Assembly (NCBI GenBank): GCA_022579005.1
Contig: MU401568.1
Coordinates: 55,936 to 119,935, forward strand
Source: Poronia punctata
Taxonomy: Eukaryota; Ascomycota; Sordariomycetes; Xylariales; Xylariaceae
Direction: 5' to 3'
DNA: 64,000 nt
Positions 47,301 to 58,148 of the stretch are shown here, in pieces. Position 1 is the stretch's first letter. Each line of letters starts with the position of its first letter. The translations under genes and the position numbers were made by a program. The notes under the pieces were generated by a model. The model had not been told where the DNA came from. It was given only the letters and a program-made list of their open reading frames with translations, and did not search any database.

Positions 47301-48892
47301 GGGCACCTTCATGAACGTCGTCGGGGTTCTTAAGGGCATGTTGAGGCCGGACAGACCCAAGACCACCAGCTAGCATGATGGGCTTATGGTAACCTCTCCA
47401 GTCATTGCCGACATCTGTCAGTAACGTACGGAAGACTCCGGCCAACGCAGGCCGGCCAAATTCGTTGTTGTAACGGGCGGAGCCGATAGGAGCCTCGAGC
47501 ATGATATCTAGACTGCTGGCATAACTGCAAGGCGTTAATATTTCTTGACCAACATGGCCATCCTTCTTGTAGTCACTCACTGTTCCAGTGTCAGTCTTAT
47601 GGTTCCACATAGAGGCTTTAGCAAGTAAAAGGGTGAATATTTACCTGGAATGGTTTGCCAATATCGGCTTCCCAGGGCTGTTCAAGCCCGGGTATCCGAA
47701 GGTCGGAAACGAAGAAGCCGGACAGACCCGCCTTTGTGGTTGAACCTCTTCCTACAGCTGCTTCGTCTCGGATTTCACCTATTAAAATAGAAACACCATG
47801 TTAGATATACCACTTCAGGGCCCCTCGTGAGGACATAATTTCTCTTAGCTAGAATGGATGACTAAGCTTAACGACTCACCTCCTGATCCAGTTGCGGCTC
47901 CAGGAAAAGGAGAGATGGCAGTGGGATGGTTGTGTGTCTCGACTTTGGCAAGCATGTGGAGAACCTCTTTGGACAACCGCCAGACACCAGTCTGATAGTC
48001 AGGAGCCCAGAAAGCCGCCGTCTCTCCCTCCAAGACGGCAGCATTGTCACTATAGGCCGAGACTGTGAAATCTGGCGTTTTCTTATGTGTATGTTTTATC
48101 ATCTCGAAGAGACTTCCGACTTGACGCTTATCGTCAATCGTCCAGTTGGCATTGAAGACCTTGTGACGGCAGTGCCTACGGGAGTCAAGTCAATTAGACG
48201 CGCGGGACGCGATGGAAAGGGGTTTGTTTTCTAGAGGCGTACTCAGAATTCACCTGACCAAACATGAATAGTTCAATATCATTCGGCGGACGTCCAAGGC
48301 GTTGGAAGACGTCGATCAAGTACTGGATCTCACCGTCATCGAGACCTAGGCCGTTCGATTTGCTGTATTCCGTCAGGGAAGCAACGGGACCACGCGCGTC
48401 AGAAAAGATATCGACGGCCACGAGTGGGCCACGAGCACTTTCCGTGAATACATTCTTGGACGGATCCGGCCGTTCTAAACTGTATTCCTCCGTCATGCGG
48501 TCGTGGAGTACATCGACAAAAGTAGAAAGCTGCTCGGCATCCGACGAATTCTCGTATTCAATATTCACCACGCGGCATCTCTCGACTCTCAAAACATCCC
48601 GCAGCCCGCAAACCTGGGCGATGGCAGTAGCTTGCGAGCTCCATGGTGAGATGGTCCGGGGTATGATGTAAATGTGTCCAGAGGCTTCCTGGTGAACTTG
48701 GCTCAGATTGGAAATCCCGAGAAACGACTTTATCTCGCTGAGATCGGTGGAATTATTCAGGTGAACATAGTATAGCCAAGAACCCGTGATATTCTTCACT
48801 TTGATTTCGCTGGCCTTGGCGATATGGTCTATTAACTTCTTGGACTGCCATGACGCGAAGCATGACTGTCCGGTAAGTATCTCGTAAGGCAT
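44378..48892 (-). CDS. ADE6: Phosphoribosylformylglycinamidine (FGAM) synthase
   Basis: Fourth step of purine synthesis: FGAR plus glutamine plus ATP to FGAM. Exons 48892-48243, 48175-47880, 47778-47646, 47524-47158, 47087-46906 and 46811-44378 give 1353 residues (yeast Ade6 is 1358). The N-terminal domain starts [12 protein letters not shown]; the first synthetase lobe has [37 protein letters not shown] and [17 protein letters not shown]; the second has [14 protein letters not shown]. The C-terminal glutamine amidotransferase shows [15 protein letters not shown], the nucleophile elbow [18 protein letters not shown] and MPHPERT. Two splice sites are unusual: a nested intron pair at 47645-47525 and a GC-AG intron at 47157-47088 (CAG/GCATGT), which joins ERRAQ/MVINTC. 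Confidence 0.97.
47525..47645 (-). other. Nested spliceosomal twin intron ([D1] stwintron) in the FGAM synthase gene
   Basis: Read on the minus strand. The internal intron runs 47644-47580 (GTAAAT...ACTGAC...CAG, 65 nt). It sits after the single base G47645. Its removal joins G to TGAGTG, creating the donor of the external intron (G47645 plus 47579-47525; GTGAGT...TTAAC...CAG, 56 nt). After both are removed the exons join as TTC CA/T TAT, giving [12 protein letters not shown], the expected conserved enzyme sequence. No single GT-AG intron gives that product in frame. Confidence 0.8.
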
Positions 48893-49380
48893 CGCGACGA
48901 TTCTACGAGGATGAGAAGAATGAGAAGAAAAATCTTTCACCCCCCGAGAAGGAAAATACCGAAGGAATAAATACACGAGGAGGATAGGCCGCTTGAAGTC
49001 GATTCCTGAATCCTTCCTCTATTTTTTTCCCCTGGTTACAGGAAGCAACACACAGGTAATTGCCCCTCCGACACTATGACAGGTGGGATGGTGGGGTTCA
49101 TCTTACTAACATCCTAAGCTATCGATAAACTAGGTACCCCTGAAACAATCCTGACAGTTCCGTAAAACGGAGAGCACCAGAGACGGTGTTTCAAGATTTT
49201 AGTAAATATGCAGATTAGATGCATAATATCCATTCGGGCGCAAATGATAGGTAATCGCATATGTCTTTATGCATTTCCTATTTAGAGGACACCCGCGTTT
49301 ATTAAGGTTATACGTAGGTACCTAGACAGCCACCAAAAACAGACACTTCAACTTCTCTGTCAGTTCACTATGCACCACAC
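48893..49380. other. Intergenic between divergent genes
   Basis: Promoter side of FGAM synthase and of the small membrane protein gene. One GTAGGTACCTAG motif near 49315-49325. No gene seen. Confidence 0.55.
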
Positions 49381-49677
49381 ATGGAAGTAGATAAAAACAG
49401 CTCTAACACCGTACCAACCTCCTCTCGAAAAATGTCCAAAGTCACAAAACCCCGATTCAATGCCCCCCCGGGCCCAAGATTCCCGCCTCCACGAGTCGAT
49501 ACGTCAAGCACAATATACAAGAAGACGGCAGCCAAATACGTGCGCTTCATGGTCGCCATGCCCATATTACTCGTCACATCGTACTACCTCTTCGATCGGC
49601 TTGCCCTGGGACACGAGAAGAAAGAACTACGTCCCGCGAGACCTGTCGAAGAGCTGGGCGTGGGCGGTAAAGAGTAA
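49381..49677 (+). CDS. Small single-pass membrane protein, unknown function
   Basis: 98 residues in one exon. The start may be Met1 at 49381 or Met18 at 49432 (MSKVTKPRFNAPPGPRFPPP). A proline/arginine-rich N-terminal region precedes TIYKKTAAKYVRF and one hydrophobic helix of about 20 residues (FMVAMPILLVTSYYLFDRLA), followed by a short charged tail. The positive residues before the helix and the small size would suit a mitochondrial inner-membrane or ER protein, but I do not recognise the family. Coding-like composition and clean frame make it a probable gene. Confidence 0.55.
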   Translation: MEVDKNSSNTVPTSSRKMSKVTKPRFNAPPGPRFPPPRVDTSSTIYKKTAAKYVRFMVAMPILLVTSYYLFDRLALGHEKKELRPARPVEELGVGGKE

Positions 49678-50921
49678 AAAAGGCCGGGTTCAAGACGACA
49701 AAAACTTGCTGCTTTTTGGCGCAGATTATTAGTACGGGTGTCAACATCATGGCATGAACCTGAAAAGATAGATGCCTAGTCTAGGATTACTAGTGTCCTT
49801 GTTGAAGGGTTCTTCTACCTAGGCCTAGGTCTAACTCCGCGCTCCAAAATGCCTTGGGCTCCGTATGCTGGTACGAGATATTTCGACGCCGATAGTCTCG
49901 ACCCGACGTCCGGCTCCGAGCATGTCCTATGCGGATTGATGATCATCATGCTAGACTGTGATATTTACCTTACCGGACCAGCGAACATGGGGATCCAATT
50001 ACATTTGGGAGGAATTTACGTGGGATGACGAGACGTGACAATTAAGGGCCGCAGGAAATGAAGCCGCCGCAAGAGACTACCATTTAAGAAGGTGCTTGCC
50101 GAGGGAAGGAGCAACCGGCACTACAAACAAACATTCACGCAACGCATGGACATTTAGGGATAAAAATATCTGGAGAGGATGTGTTGAGGCGTATACCGTA
50201 TATTTGCTGCTGAGATCGCCTTACCAACAATCTGTAAATAATCCCACCTAGGTTATATGTAGCCTATCTGTATAATAATATATATCTTTAATTGCAAGAC
50301 CTTGACCTTTTTCACCTGCTGTACCAAGGCCAGCTACATATAAACGCGTAAAAGTGCTGTTGTTTCTGCTTACTCGTCCTCGTCCAGCCACAGCAAGCAC
50401 ATACACCTAGGTTACATAGGTACCAGCCACAGCCTCCTTCCCCAAGAAGAATCCCGAAACCGATCACCCCCCTGAATCCTGGCAGCAACGCGGCAGCCTA
50501 ACGATTCCTCATGCTACGAGCGTGAATATATACAAGTACGTGACACGTACCTCACAATACCTAGCAAGCACCTCACCACGTTTAAACTTTTTAAAATGTT
50601 ACGCGCATAGAACTTAAAGCTTCTTTTCCGTATCGCTGTTTTATAGGAAATACCTCTTTCTTTTTCTGGTGTTTTTCAACTGTGCAATGACATCATAAGC
50701 CACGCCTTGCTTTATTCATTCGTCCCACGTTTTCAACTTTCCTAAATTGTTCACCTCGTCCGTCAGCAAAGAACGCAATTAAAAAAAAAAAAAAAAAAAA
50801 AAAGAGTCACCTACATTCTCCCTAGACTAGAGACAGCCTTTGTTTATAGTCAATGCCGCTTTTTTTAACCTACGTCTATTAAACAGATAATCTATAGGGG
50901 AAAAAGAAAAAACCTGGAGAG
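49678..50921. other. Intergenic with a 23-bp poly-A run
   Basis: Poly-A at 50781-50803 about 120 bases before the hydrolase start. CACCTAGGTTA/ACCTAGGTTACATAGGTACC motifs near 50248-50256 and 50405-50423. No gene seen. Confidence 0.55.
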
Positions 50922-52523
50922 ATGATTGGTACATCTCTACCGGAGTATATTCTCATCCGGATAGCTATATTCCTGGTAGAGTACATGACCCCGATTTGTC
51001 TTGCCTCTGCTCTGGTACTCGTCGCCGTCGCGGGTCCAGAAAGAGCACTTTCCCAGACTACCACCCAAGTGGTTCTTGGAATTCTGGTGGGTTACTCCGT
51101 CCTCGACACGCTCTATGCCCTGTTCATATTTTACCCCTACATTCGCCGGCTCCAACTGGAAGCCGTACATCCGCCACTAAAGCCAAAAGATGAGCGGTTG
51201 AAACTGTTCAAGAAATGTCTCGCAAACATACCGGACCCGGTCAATTACCTGCGAGTATGGTTCTTGGGTGCCGACGAGCCTGATGTCCGGAGGGATAATG
51301 TGCGCGAGTTCATCTCTTGGGCCTTCTTTGATAGGCACGTGGGCAACGAGACAGCGGCAGAGAAGGAGGAGCTCGATGAGTATGTCGACATGATCGAGCA
51401 ACGACTCGGCCACCCACTAGAGCCGGGAATGGGCAAGGCAAAGAGCTTCCGTCTGACGCTTGACGAGATCAAAGTACGGTACAGGAGTGTGATCTGGTAT
51501 CTGATAGTTGGAATGGTGGACGTCTTGACGTATTTTCGACTATCTTACCATGGTCTCCAATTCCATACTCAGGCAAAGGCACATTCGCAGTCCGTGGTCC
51601 CGCCACGCCCGCAGTCCTCGTTCACAAAGAAGCGGTCAGTCTCACGGCTCAGTTACTGGTATAGGCCGCACCGAGCACAGAATAAACTTCCGGTTCTATT
51701 TCTCCATGGAATCGGCATCGGACTCTGGCCATACGTACCGTACTTGACGGGCCTCAACAAGGGCGTCCCCGAAGACGAGCAGATCGGCATTATCGCTTTA
51801 GAGGTCCTTCCAGTGGCGTCTCGCTTGACGGACGCGCCCCTGAGCAAGTCCAGTTTCCTATTTGAGATTGCCCTCATCCTCGAAGAACACGGCTGGGATC
51901 GATTCGCAGTGGTTGGTCACTCGTACGGAACAGTATTAGCCGCTCACATGCTACAATCTCCCGACCTGAACCCTCGCATTGAGTCGCTCTTGTTGGTCGA
52001 CCCAGTCTGCATCTTGTTGCACTTGCCAGACGTTGCCTACAACTTCACGAGGCGGAAGCCCACCAGGGCCAACGAGTGGATGCTATGGTACTTTGCTAGT
52101 ATGGAGCCCGGTGTGGCACACTGTCTTGCACGTCATTTCTTCTGGAGAGAGAACATCATTTGGAAGGAAGACCTGTTAGAAATGGGCCAGGGGCGACCAG
52201 TCAGTGATGACACAAACGACAGTGTCCAATTGAGCCAGCATCGGTCGCGAAAAGTGGCAGTATGTCTTGCGGAGCGAGATCTGATAGTTGATACCGCAAC
52301 ATTGCGGAAATATCTCGTCAATGAGAAAGATTGGATGTCTGTGGGCAATGCACCACAGCAGAGCGATCATATGAACGAGACGCAGCAGCATGCCTCTCAA
52401 GACAACCCCGACAGCAGCAATCTCGAAGTGGTCTGGTTCGATGGGCTGGACCATGCTCAAATATTCGATAGGACGAAGAGTACGGGTCTGTTAATAGATA
52501 TGACGCGGCAATACTGCGAGTAG
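50922..52523 (+). CDS. Membrane-tethered alpha/beta-hydrolase
   Basis: 533 residues in a single exon. Two N-terminal hydrophobic segments (about residues 8-37 and 48-72) probably place it in a membrane; a third weaker one lies near 188-206. The hydrolase domain begins near residue 255: PVLFLHGIGIG supplies the oxyanion-hole HG motif, VVGHSYGTVLAAHM the nucleophile elbow GHSYG (Ser334 by my count), a candidate acid lies in AERDLIVD, and the catalytic His is probably H511 in DGLDHAQIF. Relatives in fungi are annotated only as alpha/beta hydrolases; substrate unknown, possibly a lipid or ester given the membrane anchor. Confidence 0.85.
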   Translation: MIGTSLPEYILIRIAIFLVEYMTPICLASALVLVAVAGPERALSQTTTQVVLGILVGYSVLDTLYALFIFYPYIRRLQLEAVHPPLKPKDERLKLFKKCLANIPDPVNYLRVWFLGADEPDVRRDNVREFISWAFFDRHVGNETAAEKEELDEYVDMIEQRLGHPLEPGMGKAKSFRLTLDEIKVRYRSVIWYLIVGMVDVLTYFRLSYHGLQFHTQAKAHSQSVVPPRPQSSFTKKRSVSRLSYWYRPHRAQNKLPVLFLHGIGIGLWPYVPYLTGLNKGVPEDEQIGIIALEVLPVASRLTDAPLSKSSFLFEIALILEEHGWDRFAVVGHSYGTVLAAHMLQSPDLNPRIESLLLVDPVCILLHLPDVAYNFTRRKPTRANEWMLWYFASMEPGVAHCLARHFFWRENIIWKEDLLEMGQGRPVSDDTNDSVQLSQHRSRKVAVCLAERDLIVDTATLRKYLVNEKDWMSVGNAPQQSDHMNETQQHASQDNPDSSNLEVVWFDGLDHAQIFDRTKSTGLLIDMTRQYCE

Positions 52524-52695
52524 CAGAATTAGATGTTTCTCGCTAGATTAATTGACAATTAGTAGGTTGGAGAGGATGGAGGCTGGCTCTTCACTGTAGA
52601 GATAATTGAACAAGAATATTTGCAGCTATCGTACCTTGTGTCTGATAAATGAGCGTCCTACAAAGTGAATATCCAACCGGGATAACCATTGCCCG

Positions 52696-53541
52696 TTAAT
52701 CTGCTTTGGCATGGTCACCGTCCCAGCCCGTTAGCCAGACAACTACCGGCTCAGGCCCGGTTCTCACAAGAATCCACACAACGTCGTCGTCCGTCTCGTT
52801 TATCTCTTGATGCTCCGTCCACGGTGGCACGAATGCGAAGTCGCCTGCTGAAAGCTCATGGCGCTTCAGCTGCCCTTCACCTGCAGGATTTGTGACGAGT
52901 ATCCCCTTCCCGGCTGCGGCGTAGATGATGGTTTCTAGACGGGCCAGTACTTAGACACATGGAGAAGTCCACACAAACAGAGGAATGCGGGCATTCACAG
53001 GGGGCGTGTGATGTGACGGGGGGAAATGGGTGAAGACACCGTGGAATTACCTTGTTCACCGTGATGATGTACTGCTGACGAGCAGTGTGGTTTGGCTACC
53101 AGTACTACATCGTAGGATAGGTACTTAATGTCAGCCAAAAGACTAAACCTAGGTTATACGAGTTTGAAGGTTCCAGCCCCGGCAGCTTGCATGCTCCGGC
53201 AACACCGATCGATCGAATCGGTTCACGTGGTGGAGGATAATGTCCCGCTGCGATGCATTTTGAAGAACACATCATTTATCGCATGTCGTCCATGAGATGT
53301 AGGCGACTAGGCTTGGTACAGGTACCGGTAAAGGTACCTAACCTAAGCTAAGGTAGAAAGATGGATTATTAAACGTACCTGTTGCACACATCCGGTCGCT
53401 CTTGCCGATGATGGCTCCTTGGCGAATCATGGGAGAATCCTGGGGTCTCTGCGTCTCAAGATCCGACCCTTTGACGACGGTTACGGCGGAAGGCAATATC
53501 ATAGGCAGTATATCCGGCAGTAAGGAGAATATAGAAGACAT
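52696..53541 (-). CDS. Small RmlC-like cupin protein
   Basis: Three exons, 53541-53379, 53104-53051 and 52934-52696, give 151 residues. The middle exon is only 54 nt and encodes the first part of cupin motif 1 (VLVAKPHCSSAVHHHGEQ), which continues into ETIIYAAAGKG: the His, His and Glu metal ligands span the exon border. Motif 2 is GDFAFVPPWTEHQEIN, with its His and Asn. The first exon begins MSSIFSLLPDILPMILP and carries TVVKGSDLETQRPQDSPMIR. Phases agree at both junctions; introns are 274 and 116 nt. Small stand-alone fungal cupins of this kind are mostly uncharacterised; some act as metal-dependent isomerases or dioxygenases, but no substrate can be assigned. Confidence 0.85.
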
Positions 53542-55632
53542 CTTTTCGTTCGTTCTTGTTTTTTTTTTTTTTTTGTTGGTGAGTGCACTGATCAGATGCC
53601 GCTTTCAGATATAGATATGTAGTGTAAATTTGTAATTAGATGGTCGATTTACCCTTCGGCAGACACGGCTCTCTGTCGGATTAAAAAAAGTGTGATGTTC
53701 ACCCCTCGCGTCCAGGCAGGTCAGACAGAAGTTGTAGAGTGGCAAAAGAAATGTTTCACGGGACGAGACAGAATGTTTGCTTCTATTAGTCCTGATGTTG
53801 CACGCTTACTCGATAGTAAACATTTGACCAGGTAACATCGAGAACCTGCATTGTTTCGCTGAGTACAGTAGGTACCTATACGTACCTATTAGGTAAACTG
53901 AGGTACGTGAGGTATGACGGCACCTAAAATGGAACCTCCTAACTTCGCTACCGGGGTAGCGTCGGGCCGTTCCGGGCCGCGGGAGAGCTTATGCGTAAGG
54001 CACGCACGACCTCCTCAGCCAGGTAAATACGTGTATGTACCTAACCTAGCCACAAGCCGGTCGACAAAGTGTTCTATAAAGAAAAAACTTTGACTTTGAT
54101 GGACATTTTCAATAGCCATACATGGCTTGATGTAGTTACTTTGTAGGTAACTGATGCCTACCAAATAATACACCTCAGTGGTTTACAATGTCTAGAAAAG
54201 TAAGGAGAGAAAAGCACATCCAAGAGACTTACAACAAGGAGCCTCACAATGCAGCAAACACCAGGGGTCAACAAGGCAGCGAGTCAATGTAGAGGATCGA
54301 GTCCCAATTGTAGCGAGAGTGGATCACCACGCATTGTCCTGCATGAGCAGATATTTAAGATTCGATTTTTCTTTCCCCTTTTCACCTCTGTTCGAGGCAG
54401 GGATCGTACCTGAGGTTAGTAGATTGTTCATGTTTAAAAAAGTAAGAAAAGGTATAATCTTATTCCGGGGAAGTACGCCATGGCCCCTGGACATGTCTCA
54501 GACCAATGTTTAAAAAGAAGGCGGTCATCGGGAGGTAGTACAGACTCGCGAGAAGAAGACGCACCATCGTATTAATATCACTAATGAAAACATCGATCGC
54601 CCAGTTTACATGTTGTCCCTCCTATCTGTGTATCGGAATTAGTCATCGAAATTGTCATGGGGGCAGGACGCCTTCTTGGCCCGGGAGTACGAGGCCGGGG
54701 TGGCGTCGCAGGACTGCTACGAAATCATGTATAACGGTTCCAGGCCGGCACCGCTTTTCCGGGCGAGAGCGTTTATAACAGAGTCGGGAGACAGGATGCA
54801 GGTAAAGCCAACAGACGGTTTCTCTCAACTTTGTAAGCCGGCTGGTTGGAACTCGCCTTGAAGATAGGGTCTATATTCTTTTCCTTTCCGTCCAGAATAG
54901 AGACCAGGTGTTTATACAGGTATATAAATCCATGAAAATACACCGATATCAAAGAACAGATAGGTCGATCATTGTGCCGAGTCTGGCGAGGTGTCACTTT
55001 CAGGTACTTCCGCAAAGTTGGCTGCGTGTCGGAACAAGGACGGCACATCCTGCTTTGTTCGATAGCCAATGATGATTCCATCGGTGTGAAAACCCATGCA
55101 CAACAACTTATAAGTAAACCTATCAAGCTTTCTCTCCTGCCTCGTCGCTCTTGGCAGCTCGAAGACGAATATTCGTCTACAATAAGCAAAGCAGGTAGAG
55201 CCTGGATGTTTACATTATACCTAATATCAAGCTTGGCGACTGTATGCTTCTCGCTGGGCCGTTATGCGTGGCCGTCGCTGTCGTTCGCCTGTCTTGTCCT
55301 ACTACAAGATATCGCCAAGGAGTTGCGTGCTTCGCCTGACTTGCCTGTCGTATATCGCCAAAAGCCTCGACCGACCTTTCCGTCCGCCATCGCCAAGGTA
55401 TTGCCTGGCGAATCAAGGACTATGGCTTGCAGTTATAAAATGAGGTCTTCATCGCTGGTACTTGGTCTTCCCCGGAGTTCCGCTTCGTCAAGATAACTCG
55501 AACCCTCCCCTATACATATATATTACAAACGTTGTACCCCTTTGTTGAGACTGGCACCTGAGACCAACAGCAACCAGTCCTCCCTAAGCAGCAACGTTTC
55601 CCATCCAACCCAAGAACCTCATAACATACATC
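53542..55632. other. Intergenic, no supportable gene
   Basis: About 2.1 kb. Poly-T near 53560-53574 just upstream of the cupin start; GTAGGTACCTA motifs near 53865-53895. Open frames at 54652-54861 (+) and 54972-55496 (+) lack domains, conserved-looking blocks and good splice extension; the second includes a short hydrophobic stretch near its middle. They may be relics, but I do not call them. Confidence 0.45.
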
Positions 55633-57796
55633 ATGGTGGTCTGCGACACTCCCCAAAAGCCTAGCCAGATGGACAGCATCTGTCTATCTACCATCACCCC
55701 TGGAGCCTCCCGAGAGCCATTCCAAATTGCCATCATCGGTGGTGGGCCCCGAGGCATCAGCATTGTCGAGAGAATCTGCGCTTCCGTAAGTGCAGATTGC
55801 CCGGTGAGGATCCACATCATCGATCCCGGGCTGAAAGGCGGCTCCGTCTGGAACCCGAAGCCGAGCAATGATGAGTTGCTTATGAATACCGTCGCCAGCC
55901 AAGTCACAGTATTCACCGACGCGACTGTGACTTGTTCGGGGCCGATACGCCCAGGACCGAGCCTATACGAGTGGTCCATCCAGCCTGATAACAACCACCA
56001 CTTTCGATTAGGACCTAACGACTACCCAACCCGGTCCCAGTATGGCCACTACCTTATCTGGGCTTTGAGTTACATAATTGCAAATGCCCCGGACAATGTA
56101 CACATCGAGTCGCACGCTGCTCGTGCTATACGCCTGGCCGACTCTCAATGTGGGCGTCATCAGACCATCCTCTTGTCGAATCATCGAGTCTTGCGTGACA
56201 TCACTGCCGTAGTACTGGCTCAGGGACACCTACCACAAAAACTGACCCAAGCTGAGCAACACCATGCCAAACACGCGAGCGCCGAAAATCTTCGCTACAT
56301 ACCGCCGGACAATCCCGCCAACGTTGAGCTTGGTATGATCCAACCTAAAGAAAAGGTCTTCCTTCAGGGGCTGGGTTTGTGTTTCTTTGATTACGTTAGC
56401 CATTTCACCCTGGGTCGAGGTGGGAAATTCACAACTGAATCCGATGGGAGTTTGAGATATCATCCCTCTGGCCGCGAACCCATCATATACGCAGGTTCGT
56501 GGCATGGTGTCCCTAGTCATGCTCGTCCCCTTAATCAGAAAGGCGTGGACGGGCACCACGATCCTGTCCTCCTCACCGACTCCCAGTTGGAGCAGTTTCG
56601 CCATCGAGCAAATCAAGGCAAACCACCCAGCTTTTCACAGGAAATCCTACCCCTGATCATGAGGGAGATGGAGTACGTGTACTACATGACTCTGTTGAGG
56701 CAGCGAGGTCAAGACTCTACCGGGTTCCAACATGTCGCGTTGGCCGATCCACACACTCCCCTTACACCTCCGATCCTTGAGCAGTTTGGCATCGGCCGAA
56801 AAGACCAAGAGTCCTGGCAATTTTCATTGAGGCCCCCGCCCCCACCGCCAATGTCATTCGCGGATCATAGGGACTGGATGCTTTCCTACCTAGAAGACGA
56901 CTCTAGCCAGGCTCTCCTAGGGAATGTCGATGGACCGCACGGTGCAGGAAGAGATGCACTCAGGGACCTGCGCAACAATATTCGGGCCGCTGTCGACCAC
57001 GATGGCATCTCTGGACACTCACGAGAAGTTGATTTGGACAAGACGTTCACAAGCTTCTCCAACTACATATGTGTCGGCCCACCTCGCAGCCGAATTGAAG
57101 AATTAATCGCTCTTATCAAAGCCGATGTCGTGAGCATTATGGGACCCAGGATGACGATCGAACAGCGCCCCAATATGTGGGTTGTAAAGAGCCCAAGTGT
57201 CCCAGGCTTCGAGGTACAGACCAGAACTTTCATAGAGGCGCGTCTACCCAAGACGAACCTCTCCACGACTGCCGATCCATTGATGTCCTATCTCATACAG
57301 ACGGGCCAATGCAGACGACACACGATTGACGGCTACGAAACTGGTGGTATTGATATAACTGAATCTCCGTATCGCCTGAAGGATGGCCTCGGCCGACCTC
57401 ATCCAACGCGGTTCGTAACCGGCGTCCCAACTGAGGGTGTCCACTGGACCACCACGGCAGGAGCCAGGCCCGGTGTCGACTCAGTCATGCTCCGAGAAAG
57501 CGACGCCATAGCGCAAGAGGTATGCACATGATGCAAGGGAGGCTTTGGGTTCAAGAACTGACGTTGTATAGATTTCGGTTTTACTTTCTACCTCCCCCCT
57601 TCAAGACAAGAGCTGTCCAGACGGGGGTTGCGCAGAGTCTTCCGAACCGATTGTTGAACAGTCTGTTGATGCCGTCAACCGTATCCTGAAGCTGAGGGCT
57701 AAGGCAGGGCGTAGAATCCCCTGGAACAAGTCAAAACGCAGAATGCCCAAGAATATTACGAGGCGGATAGCACTCAGGAACTGTGTGAAGGTATGA
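55633..57796 (+). CDS. FAD/NAD(P)-binding domain protein (NAD_binding_9-like), function unknown
   Basis: A 629-codon first exon (55633-57519) and a 75-codon second exon (57572-57796, with branch-like CTGAC) give 703 residues. Near residue 34 the dinucleotide-binding motif IAIIGGGPRGISIVERI is followed by IHIIDPGLKGGSVWNP and by LLMNTVASQVTVFTD, typical of FAD-NAD(P)-binding proteins of the PF13454 type. GSWHGVPSHARP and a C-terminal RFVTGVPTEGVHWTTTAGARPG fit the same family. The last exon (ISVLLSTSP...) is basic and has no recognised domain; it is less certain than the rest. In bacteria such proteins accompany secondary-metabolite or hydroxamate genes, but there is no such neighbour here. 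Confidence 0.8.
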
Positions 57797-58148
57797 AAAA
57801 TGGGGTAGGATCACACGAGGCAAGGGAAAAGCGTGAAAAGAGTAATTGTGAATCTAGTCAAAGTACCTACTTGCCGTCTTGGCCCAAGTCACTCCTTGAA
57901 TATATGTTGCACCTTCTCAATGCGTTACAGATGCGAGTAGAAACATTGGCGTTGACTAGGAGCACACCCGGGGTGCTCGTAGTAGAGGGGGTAACTTTAT
58001 TAGTGCTCAATTCTTTAATGGTGCCCAGTTGACCGTAGCATCCACACCAAAATTGTATGGGAACACTGGGCACCCAATTCGGAACACCCACTTTGACGCG
58101 TCATTACAACCTACTTGAAGCTATCGCGACCCTTCCCTTCATCACGAA
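57797..58148. other. Intergenic with an inverted repeat
   Basis: Between the FAD protein and HTH genes. Contains the inverted repeat below and a near-palindrome around GAGCACACCCGGGGTGCTC (57959-57977). Confidence 0.6.
58020..58074. repeat. 10-bp perfect inverted repeat, 35-bp spacer
   Basis: GGTGCCCAGT (58020-58029) and ACTGGGCACC (58065-58074), about 75 bases upstream of the HTH gene. It could be a binding site or a remnant of a mobile-element end. Confidence 0.6.

Noticed and set aside
47077..47610. Reading the FGAM synthase segment as one simple intron ending after AAGAAG at about 47558
   Set aside because: It would insert about a dozen residues ([13 protein letters not shown]) into a strictly conserved stretch, while the nested-intron reading restores the conserved sequence without any insertion.
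54972..55496. 174-codon plus-strand frame upstream of the FAD protein gene
   Set aside because: No motif recognised, composition unlike neighbours' coding sequence, and a competing frame of similar length on the other strand.
57959..57977. Near-palindrome GAGCACACCCGGGGTGCTC
   Set aside because: Imperfect, single copy and without a partner site; noted only within the spacer entry.
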